Program-made: the position numbers and the translations under genes
From: Aurantiochytrium sp. KH105
Lineage: Eukaryota; Sar; Bigyra; Thraustochytrida; Thraustochytriidae
DNA length: 64,000 nt
Reading direction: 5' to 3'
Assembly (NCBI GenBank): GCA_003116975.1
Contig: BGKB01000080.1
Location: 62,001-126,000, forward strand
The notes under the pieces: model-generated
Databases searched by the model: none
Seen by the model: only the letters and a program-made list of their open reading frames with translations
Told to the model about the DNA's origin: nothing
Shown here: piece after piece, positions 27,916 through 38,336 of the stretch
Numbering within the stretch: the stretch's first letter is position 1
Layout of the letters: each line of letters starts with the position of its first letter

Positions 27916-30900
27916 TCAAGTCTGACTGAAGATGCCGCTGACCAGGTCATCGCAGAGCGTGGCAGCGAGAAGGAAGTCGTCTGACCCCACACGCAAGTGC
28001 GTGGAATCCAAAGAGATGACGACAGTGACATCGGAGCCATCGCTTCCAACTTTGCGGCCGGCAGCGGCCACAACTCCGTCGGGAAAGGCGGAGATAGCCA
28101 CATTAGCCGCGCGAAAAAGGCGCTCAGCAAGCTCCTCGTAGGTTAAAGAGGCAACAACCTCGCCGTGCCCGTGTTCACGCTTAGCTTCATGCATACCTGA
28201 GAGCTGAGCCTGTTTCTTCGCAAAAGCAGCAGGGTCAGCCAGAAGAGCAGGCGCTGGTGTGAGAAGCTCGCCGCAAGGCGCGCTAAGGCTCGCAGAAAAC
28301 GCCCCGCGTTCGTTGGAAAGGCAAAACTTGATTGGCGTCTTGGCCTTGCCCCCAAAGTCCACATGCATGGTGACTTGCTCCGTTGCACCGGGTGGAAGTG
28401 TGGCAATTTCGGGAAAGGGAATGAGCGCCTGGTCATCCTTGAGCCGCATGTGGGTAACCCGAACGCCAGTCATGGCCTGGCCTCGGCCATTCGTTACGTA
28501 CACCAAGATCTCGTTCATGCTCTTCTTGTAGGTTGACGGTCTGCGCGTAAAGACGGCCTCTGCACGCAGCCCATCGCCGTGAACTGCGCCAAGAATCGTG
28601 TAGCGAGGTCGCGTGTCCGTCTCGAGCGCAGAAGGCTCTAATAGCTTTTGCCCCGCAGAGTCGCCTCGCTGGCGTCCAAGATGATGTTCCACGGCGCTGG
28701 TGGTGCCGTCAGCAGTAAGTGCGCTCGTTTCAGCCTTGATGGGATCGGCACCACCGGATCGCCCGGGGGCGTACGAGTCAAACATGGCGAGCACGTCGTC
28801 GCTTTCTCCATTGCCAGTGTTTGCCTTCGCACCGCCCTCGGTATCGTTCGAGGACTCACTAGAGGAGCGTGATCTTGAGCCACTCGAAGATGAGGATGAG
28901 CCGCTCGACCCTGAAGATGAAGACGAGCCTGAGGATCCCGAGGACGATGATGACGCAGAAGAAGCCATCGAGGACGCCCGGTTTCGAAGCCGTCGTGATC
29001 CGGTGGACCGCGATGCAGCACTCTCGTCGTCGCTTCCACTGCTGCTGCTGCTGCTGCTGTCGCCATAAAAGGCGGCTCGAGGCTCGGAGGATGAGTTGGC
29101 CACATTTGATGCCGCATAGTATCCAGACGATGATGCCGCTGGTTCCCGCAGCGCAGAATTCGGCTTTGTTGCAGGCCAGTCGGTAAGAGGGCGGTACCCA
29201 GGTGCGCCATGACCGGCGCAGTGGGACAGAGAATCGAGAACAAAGCGTGCTTGAGGGTCGACAACAATGGTGGATTCGATCATTTGCAAATTGGGAGGAG
29301 GCTTGGAAGCCAAGAGCACGTCGGCTCGAATACCTTCAAAATCTTCTTGTTCGAGCACAGCTCGCAAAAGACGCACGCGATCCCGCAGATCGTAACTCGC
29401 ATCGAAGCGCGCGAGCTCGAGAATGTAGTCGAGGAGGCCCGAGACGACGCCGCCAATTTCCTTCATTGTAGTCTCGTCGAGATGCTTTTGAATACCAAAT
29501 CTTTCGGGCTGCGCAAAGGCCATGTGCAAACGGACCGCAAGGTTAACGACTTGCATCTTGACCATGGGCGCCTCCTCCCCAAAGGAGAGCGCGAGCTTGC
29601 GCAAGACCTCGGGCGCAATGTCAGGAACAAAGTGCACAAATTCGGCAGCGATCCAAACGACCGAGGCCCGGGCAGACGGAATGCTCGTTTGGTCGAGCAT
29701 GCGGACAAGATGGCGCACCATGTTTGCGTGATCCGGATGCTGTTGCAGTACCGTGCGAGTGACCACAACCGCCTCACCAACGACCGATTCATCGGGGCAG
29801 GTCATGAGCGACGCGAGACCGCGCAAACAGCGATCGGCCAGGTGCGGCATGGCGTTGACGAGTCTGCCCACCGCGTGTACAACACTACACACAAAGGGTT
29901 TATCGGGGTGCGAGAGGTAAACCTCGAACTCGTTGAGTACGGCGTCAACGTTGGCCTCATAGGCTAAGATTGTGAGAACATCAACTTTGGCGACACGCAC
30001 AAAGGAAGGGTCCGAGGCAGTGCGTACGAAAAAGGCATCGAGGTGTTGGTGGAAAAACTGCGGTGCCTCGCTTGCGATGGGAACAATGGCTTGGAGCGCC
30101 ATGTACTGAACTTCGCGTGGCCCGCGGAGCAGGCGCACGAGTGCGGCGGCGATTTTGGCCATGGCGGACTCGGAGCGCTTGCCGCAGTACCACAACATGG
30201 ACACCGCGCTCATGACTACAGCGCTGTTGCGGCTCAAGAGCAGCGGCATGCACGTTTTAAGCATGTGCCTGTGGTCCGCCTCGAGAGGGCGATCCACGAG
30301 TGTCTGGTGCACATCGTCATTGTCGTTGCCGTTGTTTGGGGGCGCCTCTTTGCCGGCTTTTGATACTGCTGATGACAAGCTTGGTTCCTTCGAGAAGTCG
30401 CCGGTGTCCATGTTGGCTTTCTTCCCGTCGCTCTTCCTCGAGCTTCCTCTTCCTTCGCCATTGACGTCGCCTGCATCAATTTCGGTTTCGTCTTCTTCCT
30501 CGTCGGATGCGTAAAAGGACTGCAAGTCTCGCGCCGTTGGCAATTTGCGCGCAGGGGTCGCGGTCTGCTGAAGGGCAGTTTTGCTTGCTTGTGCGGCGGT
30601 CATTGCACCTGCGCCTGCCGGCCCGGTTCGAATAGGCTCGACGAGCAAAAGAGTTGGTCGCATGAAGAACTCGCGCGCATATCGTGTCAACACTGCAATG
30701 AGGACAATTTGGCCCCATTCCTCCATGTCGGGCAGCATGCTGCAAAGCGTTCGAAAGATGGGGTGAATGATGTCGAAGCGGCCCGGACAGATTTCCTGGA
30801 AGGCAGCGACCGCGCTCCCGACGACAATGTTTGAGTGGTCCGCGAGGAGCTTGACCAAGAGAGCGATGAGCTCCTCGGAGGTGCCCGGATCGAGACTAAA

Positions 30901-31377
30901 GATTTTCGGGAGGGCATGCGCGGCCGTTTTGCGGACGTGGATGGCCGAGTCGCCAGCGCACTTTTGCACGGCCATGATTTGCAGTTGGACGATGTCGCGC
31001 ACGCGGATAGAGGTCATAGTCCGCAAGGCGAGGCCACGTATGAGGGGGTTGCCGTCGGCGAGGTCTTTTTGAAAGGAGTTGATGCTGAGCAGAGCCAGGT
31101 CGCGGCAGGTGGCGTCGTGATCCGCGTAGTGCATGAGGTACACGTAGACGAGCTTCTTCAGTTCCACGGAGCGGACGACGACGTTCTTGACGACGTCCGG
31201 GAAGAACTGGCTCACGTCGCGGCCCTTGCTGACCATGGCCAGCAGCCACTTCATGGCTTGCGTGCGCTCCTGGACGCCGCTCGCCGCATTGTGCGACCTT
31301 CCGGCCAGCAGCCCGCGCAGCCGGCCCGCGTTCACCGACTCTTCGAAGAACCTGCTGTCCCCCGTGCTCAGCACCAT
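27916..31377 (-). CDS. AP-3 adaptor complex subunit beta
   Basis: The 1153-aa product is the large beta chain of AP-3, which sorts cargo from Golgi/endosomes to lysosome-related organelles or vacuoles. The adaptin trunk of HEAT-like helical repeats (about 10-640) shows the family start FFEES...R.LL, ERTQAMKWLLAMVSKGRDVSQFFPDVVKN and the SIRVRDI region. The hinge (about 770-860) is a Ser/Asp-rich block like that of AP-3 beta, which distinguishes it from AP-1/2 beta. The C-terminal ear (about 920-1153) includes NEILVYVTNGRGQAM. No clathrin-box motif is obvious. The true start is taken as ATG 31375-31377 (MVLSTGDSRFF), since the longer frame has no ATG and reads a GC repeat. Confidence 0.94.
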   Translation of the reverse strand: MVLSTGDSRFFEESVNAGRLRGLLAGRSHNAASGVQERTQAMKWLLAMVSKGRDVSQFFPDVVKNVVVRSVELKKLVYVYLMHYADHDATCRDLALLSINSFQKDLADGNPLIRGLALRTMTSIRVRDIVQLQIMAVQKCAGDSAIHVRKTAAHALPKIFSLDPGTSEELIALLVKLLADHSNIVVGSAVAAFQEICPGRFDIIHPIFRTLCSMLPDMEEWGQIVLIAVLTRYAREFFMRPTLLLVEPIRTGPAGAGAMTAAQASKTALQQTATPARKLPTARDLQSFYASDEEEDETEIDAGDVNGEGRGSSRKSDGKKANMDTGDFSKEPSLSSAVSKAGKEAPPNNGNDNDDVHQTLVDRPLEADHRHMLKTCMPLLLSRNSAVVMSAVSMLWYCGKRSESAMAKIAAALVRLLRGPREVQYMALQAIVPIASEAPQFFHQHLDAFFVRTASDPSFVRVAKVDVLTILAYEANVDAVLNEFEVYLSHPDKPFVCSVVHAVGRLVNAMPHLADRCLRGLASLMTCPDESVVGEAVVVTRTVLQQHPDHANMVRHLVRMLDQTSIPSARASVVWIAAEFVHFVPDIAPEVLRKLALSFGEEAPMVKMQVVNLAVRLHMAFAQPERFGIQKHLDETTMKEIGGVVSGLLDYILELARFDASYDLRDRVRLLRAVLEQEDFEGIRADVLLASKPPPNLQMIESTIVVDPQARFVLDSLSHCAGHGAPGYRPLTDWPATKPNSALREPAASSSGYYAASNVANSSSEPRAAFYGDSSSSSSSGSDDESAASRSTGSRRLRNRASSMASSASSSSSGSSGSSSSSGSSGSSSSSSGSRSRSSSESSNDTEGGAKANTGNGESDDVLAMFDSYAPGRSGGADPIKAETSALTADGTTSAVEHHLGRQRGDSAGQKLLEPSALETDTRPRYTILGAVHGDGLRAEAVFTRRPSTYKKSMNEILVYVTNGRGQAMTGVRVTHMRLKDDQALIPFPEIATLPPGATEQVTMHVDFGGKAKTPIKFCLSNERGAFSASLSAPCGELLTPAPALLADPAAFAKKQAQLSGMHEAKREHGHGEVVASLTYEELAERLFRAANVAISAFPDGVVAAAGRKVGSDGSDVTVVISLDSTHLRVGSDDFLLAATLCDDLVSGIFSQT

Positions 31378-32079
31378 CGCGCCGCGCCGCGCCACGCCGC
31401 GCCACGCCACGCCGTGCCCGCTCGCACGTTGTCCCAGGCAGTTGCTTGTCGATGATTCACGTTTTGTAGGCCTAGAAACACCGTGTCAGTGACTGACAGT
31501 GACAGGAGGCCAAGATGCTCGCTCACATTGATCTTTGATGGCCTGGAGAAGGGTGCGACCACTTGCTATCATTCCGCCGTGCTGCCGCAAGAAAGCTATA
31601 CTCTTGCGCAAGGATGACGAGCACATGATGCTGTCGCGAGAACGCTATTCTTTCGCAAGAACGACGAGCAGCTGCAGATTGTATGCTGCCTCGTGTGAGC
31701 TGGCTGCAAGATCGCTAGGAGGCCAACGCGAGGCTGTCGAGGACACGATGCGCATTCGCGAAATTGACATCATCAGTGTTGTTGCCAAGCACTGAAAAGA
31801 GAAAGATGTCTGAGAGCTAGCGCAGCATTTCGCGCAGTTTACCGAGGAAGTGAAGCGAGTGCTTTTTACAATCTAGGCCTGCTCGCGAAACATCAACGTT
31901 GATTGCGGCAGAGATCCACAAATTACTGGCGAAGAAAAGGAAAGGCAGCAATGGTTTCAAAGGTTTTCTTGCGCTTGGCTGATGTCTGATGCGAGAGGTA
32001 GTAGAGGCGAAGGTGTGAGTAAACTAACCAAGAAGAATTTACCAGCCAAAAAAAAAGAATCAATCAAAAATTACAGGAA
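31378..32079. other. intergenic region with imperfect direct repeat
   Basis: This 702-bp gap lies between the AP-3 beta start and the 3' end of the LEA-like gene. It has an imperfect direct repeat: 31595-31625 and 31644-31670 share GCTAT, CTT..CGCAAG and GACGAGCA blocks. No gene is supported. Confidence 0.55.
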
Positions 32080-33249
32080 TTACTTGGTCGACTGCACCGC
32101 AGAGTCGTAGACGTTGGACAGGTAGTCCGTGGCCGTGTGGTAGGCAACGTCAAACTGGGTGCGGACGCCGTTAGCAGCGTTGCTGCAGGTAGTACCGACG
32201 CCACGGACGGCATCAGCGGCGGAGTTCATGATGCCACGGCCCTGGTCCTTGGCGTCACGCTTGGTCTTGTGGCCCTCGAGGATGGCATCATCGGAGGCAG
32301 CCTTGGCCTTGTGGTACATGCGCTTGGCCTCGTCCGTAGCGGAGTCACCAGTGGCAGCGTAGCGGGCTTCCTGGGCCTTGTGGTAGACCTTGTCACCAAC
32401 GGTGGAGGCGGTGTTGGGGATGTCACGGATCGTGTCGGCTGCACCCTCAGCGGCGCGCTTGGCGGCATCAGCGGCGCCGGCGGCGGTGTCCCAGGCAGAG
32501 TTTCCGGCGTTGGCAACGGACTCGTAGACCGTGTCGTAGACGCTGACGTAGTCGGAGTGGGCGCTGCGGAGCTCCTTGTGCATCTCGCGGTAGGCCTTGT
32601 CGAGGCTGGACTTGGCGTCGGAGCTGTCGAGGGACTTGGACATGCTGTCATGGGCCTCCTTGGCCTTGGCCTGCATCTGCTTCTCGGCCTCGGCAAGGGA
32701 GATCTTGCCGTCGTTGTACTGCTTACGGATGTCCTCGGCGGTGGACTTCATCTGGGCGCGGAGCTCCTTGACCGAGGAAGAGACGCTGCTGTCGTACGAG
32801 TCGAGGTACTTCTTGCGGGCCTGCTCGACGCGGGACTCCATGTCGTTGTAGGCGTTGCGGAGCTTGTCGGTGACGGTCTCCTCGCGGCGCTTGACGAGGT
32901 TGGCGTTTTCGAGCTGCTCGCGGGTGGCATCGTAGGCGCGGTCGTACTTTGCGCGCCAGGACTCGCTGCCGCTGTCGACGCTGGCGAGGGCGTCCTGGTA
33001 GGCCTGGGTGATCTTGTCCACGGCGGCGTCCTTGGTGTCGGCGGCAGCGTTGGCGAACTCCTGCGACTTGGCCTCAACATCGGCGGCGATCTTGTTGCTG
33101 GTCTCGCTCTCGCCGACGCTGAGCACGCTAAAGACGAGCGCGGCGAAGAGGACGACCGCCACGCTCCACACGCGGGGGTGCATGACGCCCGTCTGGCGCT
33201 TGCGCTCGCTCTCGGCGGGCGCCGCGGCCTGCTGCCTCGTGGTCACCAT
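32080..33249 (-). CDS. membrane-anchored LEA-like helical protein
   Basis: The 389-aa product has a basic cytosolic N-terminus, one membrane helix (about 27-45, VWSVAVVLFAALVFSVLSV), then about 340 residues of Ala/Lys/Asp/Glu-rich amphipathic helix. Repeated K-A-K-E/D-A and A-A-D-A-K/V patterns (such as DAAKRAAEGAADTI and DEAKRMYHKAKAASDDA) resemble group 3 LEA proteins, which protect membranes or proteins during drying, freezing or osmotic stress. The codon choice is strongly GC-ending and uniform, which suggests high expression; it also produces a long antisense frame that I reject. The ATG at 33247-33249 is chosen because further upstream the frame is GC-rich low complexity. Distant apolipoprotein-like or generic coiled-coil identity is also possible. 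Confidence 0.75.
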   Translation of the reverse strand: MVTTRQQAAAPAESERKRQTGVMHPRVWSVAVVLFAALVFSVLSVGESETSNKIAADVEAKSQEFANAAADTKDAAVDKITQAYQDALASVDSGSESWRAKYDRAYDATREQLENANLVKRREETVTDKLRNAYNDMESRVEQARKKYLDSYDSSVSSSVKELRAQMKSTAEDIRKQYNDGKISLAEAEKQMQAKAKEAHDSMSKSLDSSDAKSSLDKAYREMHKELRSAHSDYVSVYDTVYESVANAGNSAWDTAAGAADAAKRAAEGAADTIRDIPNTASTVGDKVYHKAQEARYAATGDSATDEAKRMYHKAKAASDDAILEGHKTKRDAKDQGRGIMNSAADAVRGVGTTCSNAANGVRTQFDVAYHTATDYLSNVYDSAVQSTK

Positions 33250-34938
33250 CCTTGTCTCCTTCGACTCTCCAAACTTGCTCTGCTCCTGCTCCTCCTGCTG
33301 CTGCTGGTTCTGCTTCTGGTTCTGCTGGTTCTGTATCCTCGCCAGTTTCGGGTCTGCCGGGCCCGTCCTCGTCCAGGTCGCCCGCCGCGGCCGAGACAAT
33401 CTCGGGCGGGCGCGAAGCCCGGTGAGTGAGCCTGAGCGCTGTGCACACCGGCGCCTTCCTTCGTCGCGGCGGGGGCTGCAGTGGAGTAGCCGGCGGCCTC
33501 CGCGTGCTCGTTGTGCGTGCTTGTGCCGGCGCAGAGCCTCCGCCAGAGCGTCGCCGAGGCGCAGGGCGGCTCTGCGCCTGAGGCTCTTCGCGAGCATGCC
33601 GCTGCCGCGTGGCGCAAGATGCCGCGGGCGGGCGGGCGGGCGGGCGGGCGGGCGCGGAGGGGCCGCGGCTGCGGCCTGCGCGGCGCGGCGGCGAGCGGCG
33701 GCGGCGGGCGCGGGCATGTGTGCATGGCTGGCGCATCGCCGGGTTCAAACCGAGGCCGGCATCGTCGCGGGATGCAGAGGCGGGTGCAGGGCCGTGCGAG
33801 GCGGGAGAGGCGGGGCGTGTGCGAGCGAGAGGGCCTCCGCGGCCTGCTGTAGCCGCACCGCCGCCAGCAGCAGAGCCTGCAGCTGCTCCGGCCCGGAGGA
33901 GCTCCGAGGCGCTGAGCCTCTGCGCCAACGCCTGCCAGGCCTAACCGTGGGGAAGGAAAGAAAGGGGATTTGAAGTGCACGTTTGAAAGCGCGCACTGCA
34001 GGAATTCGGAATAACCGACTTGGAGGGTCGAGAAAGCCGACTTGGGGTCAGGGCCTGCAAATACCGAGCTCGATTTGAACTGAAGAATCCTCGGGAAGAG
34101 AACGGGAAGAGAACGGGAAGCAGCCCTCGCGAAGGTCCAGGGAGGACGCTCTCGGCAGCGACTGCAGCGGCGGGCGGGCGTTGGCGAGCCGCGCCGCGCT
34201 GACGCCACGCTGGCTAGCGCTCTGCGATCAGCAGCGCAGCGGCAGCGGCGGGCGAAATGCTCACCTCCTCGCCGCTTGGCTTGGCCTGGCCTAGCTAGAA
34301 GAACGAAAAACACCTCCGAGTCGAGTCGCACCGACGTCGAGAAGCTCGTGATGGCGACTACAACGAGGCGGTGGTTAGTGCAGTCTAAACAGCTAACGGT
34401 AGGGAGTGAGTGGCCTTTGGCGAGCCGCACCTGCACAATCAGCAGCAGCACCGCGAGCGACTGCGAGGTGCGAATGAATCGCTGGGGGTCGCCGAGTCTA
34501 CTTTTCCGGAGGATAGTGGCCATGGCCACACCTAGGGCCCAGAGACTCTTGTCAAGTCGTCGGGATCGACCTTGAGGCGAGACGATAGCAATGCGAACGA
34601 AGACTTGACTGGAGATGCGGCAGCCATGTTGCCATCCGCCAAGAGGAATCGGCTGTTGAAGTTGACTTTTTGAACAAAGTTGTCTTGACTTGACTGGAAA
34701 TTGGGTCGACCTGGCTTGGAGAGTGTGGGCGTGAGTCGCCAACTAAGCAAAGCAAACGGAGATGAGGCGAATTTAATCGATGTGAGGACAGATCTCTTTA
34801 TGATGGCTCCTAGCAAGGTTACATAGACTCACTCTCTCTCTGTGTCTGTCTCTCTCGCGCGCGCGTGCGCGCGCGCTTTTTCTTGTCTTGTCTTGGACTA
34901 TCTATCCAGGGCTTCTAAATTTGAAACTTGAAGTGCGT
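33250..34938. other. intergenic region, GC-rich 5' region of the LEA-like gene and 3' flank of the OYE gene
   Basis: These 1.7 kb hold the likely promoter and leader of the LEA-like gene, including a (GGGC)n repeat at 33628-33652, and CT/GT/GC dinucleotide tracts at 34826-34876 near the 3' end of the OYE gene. Long frames here on both strands lack ATG starts or domains. I support no gene, but a short one could be hidden. Confidence 0.5.
33628..33652. repeat. (GGGC)n tetranucleotide repeat
   Basis: About six GGGC units lie in the GC-rich leader or promoter region of the LEA-like gene. Confidence 0.85.
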
Positions 34939-36096
34939 TTAGGCCTCGGACAAGAAAGGAAAGTCAGTGTAGCCCTCCTCGCTGTCCGTGCCCCACCAGG
35001 CCGCGTGAGGGGCGTCCGGGTTAAGCTCTTTGCCTTTCTCGAAACGTTCGACGAGATCCGGAGTCGAAATGTAAGGGCGACCAAAGGCGACAGCCACATC
35101 AACAGGAGCCTCTTCCTCAAGAGAGGTCTTGATGAGTTCCTCGGCCGTGTCCTTTGTGTATCCCACATTGCACAAGAGCAACGTGACAATATCGTCCTTT
35201 TGCACGTCGCGGATGATCTCACGAGCCATTTGCGCAGTGAAAGGCTCGCACTTTTCATGAAACCCAAAGCCGAGACCGTCCATAAGATGCACGATGCCGA
35301 TCTGCTTGCTAGCAAGATGCTTGATGGCCTCGGAAAAGGTCTCAACGTTGTCTTCGCTGCCAGCCTCGCCAAAGGCGCCATTCGGGCTCAGACGCACGCT
35401 AATCCGCTCCTTGGGGAAGACAGTGAGAACCTCGTCGAGGACCTCGCGCAAGAAGCGGAGTCGGTTCTCGATCGAACCGCCGTACTCGTCGGTGCGATCG
35501 TTGATGACCGATTGATTGAACTGGTCGATGAGGTAACCGTTCGCGCCGTGGAGCTCAATGCCGTCAAAGCCGGCCTTCTTGGCGTTGCGGGCAGCATTGC
35601 CGTAGTCCTTGACGACGGCAGCGATTTCCTCGGTCGTCAGCGCGTGTGGAGTCTCGGGTTCCTTGCGCTCATGGTCGTTAGCAGGGATTGGGCTAGACAT
35701 GGGTTTCTCGGAGGAGCTAACCGGAGTCTCCTTCATGACGTCGGAGTGACCCTGGCGACCCATGTGCCAGAGCTGCGCGAACATCTTGGCGCCCTTGGTC
35801 TTGCCGGCCTCGACGACGGGCTTCCAGGCCTCGGTCTGCTCGTCGGTCCAAATGCCGGGAGCCTTGAACCAGCCCAGGCCTTGCTGGCTAATGCCAACGC
35901 CCTCGCTGATGAGCACGCCCGCCGAGGAGCGCTGCTCGTAGTATTTGCCCATGATGGACTTGGGCACATGCTCGCGCGTGGCGCGGCCGCGCGTCATGGG
36001 CGCCATGAAGACCCTGTTCTGGATCTCGAGCGCGTCGGCGCCCTTGCCCAACTTGGTCGCTTGCAGGAGAAGTGAAGACGACATCCTCTTCGGCAT
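34939..36096 (-). CDS. Old Yellow Enzyme family NAD(P)H:flavin oxidoreductase
   Basis: The 385-aa product is an FMN-dependent ene-reductase of the OYE class, which includes NemA and plant 12-oxophytodienoate reductases and reduces activated C=C bonds. The TIM-barrel runs from about residue 8 to 360. Landmarks are NRVFMAPMTRGRA near the N-terminus, QLWHMGRQ, and the substrate-binding pair H183/N186 in HGANGYLIDQF, followed by the family signature NDRTDEYGGSIENR. FGRPYISTPDL near the end binds FMN phosphate. The length matches the family (about 360-400). The start at ATG 36094-36096 (MPKRMSSS) is chosen, with ATG 36082-36084 a close alternative. Upstream in-frame sequence translates a TGCG repeat. 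The C-terminus FPFLSEA carries no PTS1. Confidence 0.93.
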   Translation of the reverse strand: MPKRMSSSLLLQATKLGKGADALEIQNRVFMAPMTRGRATREHVPKSIMGKYYEQRSSAGVLISEGVGISQQGLGWFKAPGIWTDEQTEAWKPVVEAGKTKGAKMFAQLWHMGRQGHSDVMKETPVSSSEKPMSSPIPANDHERKEPETPHALTTEEIAAVVKDYGNAARNAKKAGFDGIELHGANGYLIDQFNQSVINDRTDEYGGSIENRLRFLREVLDEVLTVFPKERISVRLSPNGAFGEAGSEDNVETFSEAIKHLASKQIGIVHLMDGLGFGFHEKCEPFTAQMAREIIRDVQKDDIVTLLLCNVGYTKDTAEELIKTSLEEEAPVDVAVAFGRPYISTPDLVERFEKGKELNPDAPHAAWWGTDSEEGYTDFPFLSEA

Positions 36097-36191
36097 CCAC
36101 GTCGCCGCTGCTCTCTCGGCTCTCTCGGCTCTCTCGCTCTCGCGCGTCCTTGCTCCTGTCTTCTCGCTCTTTTCGCTTCCTCGCTTCCTTC

Positions 36192-36226
<35 letters not shown>

Positions 36227-37102
36227 TTGCGGGTTTGCCGCCTGCCGTTGGCCGGCGCATTGCGGCTCCCCCCACTTGGCTGCTGCCATCTGCAATGGCT
36301 GCATGCTGCGGCTTCCCTGTGTACTACGCTGCTCTGCTCTACATGGGTCATTCGCAACCTTTCCCCGAGAGGGGCCCCGTCTTTCGCAACGGCCACTGGC
36401 GGCGAACAAGGAATGCTCGTGCGCTGCCACTGGTGCGGGGCGTCGGGCACTCGGCATCTCGGGCACTCGGGTCCGGCCGCTCGGGTCGCGAGCGACTGAG
36501 ACCGATGGATGCGACCATGGCGAGACGGGCGCGGAGAGAGATTGGACCTGGCCAGGGCTGGTCGTCAGCCAGCTGGCAGGCAGTGGGAGAGTCTTGATTG
36601 GAGAGGGAACAGAAGAGCGAGCGAGCGTGGGAATGGTGGATGGATGACAGAAGGCCATCCAACTTCTTCGCGAACGACCATCAGTCGAATTTGCGATTTT
36701 AAAAAAAAGTAACATTCATGACCTAGAACTTAGGCCTAGGCCTAGAAACTAATAGTAGTAAACAAATGAACGAGCTTTCGCAAGATGGCGGCACCAGTTC
36801 AAGGAACTACTATCGTTGCATCTCGTCTGCTCTGTCGCGTCGACAAGTAGGACCGGCCGGGGTCTGATTCTTTTTCTTGTATGTAAAGAGTTAGAGGTGG
36901 TTGTGAAACCGTCAGGTGTAACGTCTATATAGGCCTCTAAACACTGGTTATAGGGCGGCTCACTCTCACGTTGCACTGCACTGCAGGCAGTGAACTTGAA
37001 TGGTGGACTCGAACTGGTGGCTGTGTCTCGAGCGAGCAGAACTGGGTCCAGGGTCTCGAGCGCGCGCGTTGGGACTGTTGATCGCCGGCCGGCGCGGGAA
37101 CG
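36097..37102. promoter_or_regulatory. divergent intergenic region of OYE and Bud23 genes
   Basis: These 1.0 kb lie between divergent starts. They hold a (GTGC)n repeat at about 36199-36229, a GAGAGC-rich stretch near the OYE start (36113-36140), and a palindromic TAGGCCTAGGCCTAG at 36731-36745. No gene is supported. Confidence 0.6.
36199..36229. repeat. (GTGC)n tetranucleotide repeat
   Basis: About seven GTGC units lie about 105 bp upstream of the OYE start, on the promoter side. Confidence 0.88.
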
Positions 37103-37990
37103 ATGAGCAGGCCTGAGCACGTGTCCCCCCCCGAGCTGTTCTACAATGAGCGCGAGGCCAGCAAGTACGCGCGGAGCACGCGCATGATGCAGATCCAGAG
37201 CCAGATTAGTGAGCGTGCCCTGGAGCTGCTCAACCTGCCGGAAAACACGCACGGCCTCCTGCTTGACGTCGGGTGCGGCACGGGCATGAGTGGGTCCGTG
37301 ATCGAGGAGAATGGCCACGCCTGGATCGGCGTAGATATCTCAAAAGACATGCTCGATATCGCTGCAACAAACATTAAAGACGAGGGCTCCGACGGCGACG
37401 TGGTCCATCGCGACATGGGCACCGGCCTCGGCTTCCGCGGGGGCGTCTTTGATGGCGCCATCAGCATTTCTGCCGTCCAGTGGCTGTGCTATTCGAGCCA
37501 CAAGGAGCATGTTCCCAAGCTTCGTCTCAAGCGCTTCTTCCAGGAGCTTTACGGAGCCCTGCGCCGCGGTGCACGTGCCGTTTTGCAGCTGTACCCAGAG
37601 ACACCTCAGCAAATGGAGCTCATCACCTCGGCAGCCATGGCTGTCGGTTTCACCGGTGGCGTCGTCGTCGATTACCCTAACTCGGCCAAGGCGAAGAAAT
37701 TTTACCTTGTGCTCTCTGCCGGTCAGCCCACGCAGCTGCCGCGCGGCAAGGACGGCGCCGGCGAGGAGCGGCCTCTTTTCCACCCAGGCAAGCGCTCTGC
37801 GAACGCTGACACGGTAGACTACGAGTCCGAGCGCCGTGGCTTCCGTGGCAAAAAACGCTCGCGCAACGAGGATGTCAACATCAAGAGTCGAGAGTGGGTC
37901 ATGAACAAAAAGGATCGGCAGCGCCGCCAGGGCAAAGAGGTGGCGCGCGACTCCAAGTACTCTGGTCGTAGGCGCAAGGGCAAGTTCTAA
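37103..37990 (+). CDS. BUD23: 18S rRNA (guanine-N7) methyltransferase Bud23/WBSCR22
   Basis: The 295-aa product methylates one guanine of 18S rRNA during small-subunit maturation, with Trm112 as partner. It shows the family start RPEHVSPPELFYNE, SAM-binding motif I (LLLDVGCGTG, residues 52-61), motif II region GVDISKDML, the ISAVQWLC block and the C-terminal WBS_methylT region with basic runs (RRGFRGKKRSR, KSREWVMNKKDRQRR and the GRRRKGKF tail), which serves nucleolar targeting and RNA binding. All family motifs look intact, and the length fits yeast Bud23 (275 aa). ATG at 37103 fits the conserved N-terminus exactly. The gene is divergent from the OYE gene. Confidence 0.97.
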   Translation: MSRPEHVSPPELFYNEREASKYARSTRMMQIQSQISERALELLNLPENTHGLLLDVGCGTGMSGSVIEENGHAWIGVDISKDMLDIAATNIKDEGSDGDVVHRDMGTGLGFRGGVFDGAISISAVQWLCYSSHKEHVPKLRLKRFFQELYGALRRGARAVLQLYPETPQQMELITSAAMAVGFTGGVVVDYPNSAKAKKFYLVLSAGQPTQLPRGKDGAGEERPLFHPGKRSANADTVDYESERRGFRGKKRSRNEDVNIKSREWVMNKKDRQRRQGKEVARDSKYSGRRRKGKF

Positions 37991-38336
37991 ACGTCTCTTG
38001 CTGGCTGGCTGGCGATGATCGGCTGTCTCTTGCGCTGCTGATGTGTATTCGATGTAAGACATATTCACTTTTTCAATTCTCTTTTGTGATATTCAGGCAG
38101 GCTGGCTGACCGACTGTAAAGCAATTAAAATTTGCTGCTTCTCTAGATTATGTATATTTTTCCTATTTGGGACGGGAAAACCGCATTGCCTGGAAAGCAA
38201 TTCTTCTCTTGACCAAGACGTGATTGGCCTGACTTGGAACACAATTTGATACATGTGGTGAAGAACAAGAGGGAAGAAGAAAGGAGAATACCCCAGAGAC
38301 TGCCCAACTTTGCTCTCTTGCTTGCGCCAAACTTCC
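37991..38336. other. convergent 3' intergenic region
   Basis: This 346-bp AT-richer interval lies between the converging ends of Bud23 and the HAUS8-like gene and presumably holds both polyadenylation regions. No gene is seen. Confidence 0.55.

Noticed and set aside
32137-33429. Long plus-strand frame antisense to the LEA-like gene
   Set aside because: It is the shadow of GC-ending codons of the real minus-strand gene. Its product is Gly/Val/Leu-rich low complexity with no domain.
33243-34742. Minus-strand frame overlapping the LEA-like leader
   Set aside because: It starts at a non-ATG codon and translates GC-repeat sequence. The LEA-like gene with its own start explains the real coding part.
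31467-36745. Recurring TAGGCCT motif in non-coding DNA
   Set aside because: By simple count, about eight copies on the two strands are expected by chance in 64 kb, and about that number is seen.
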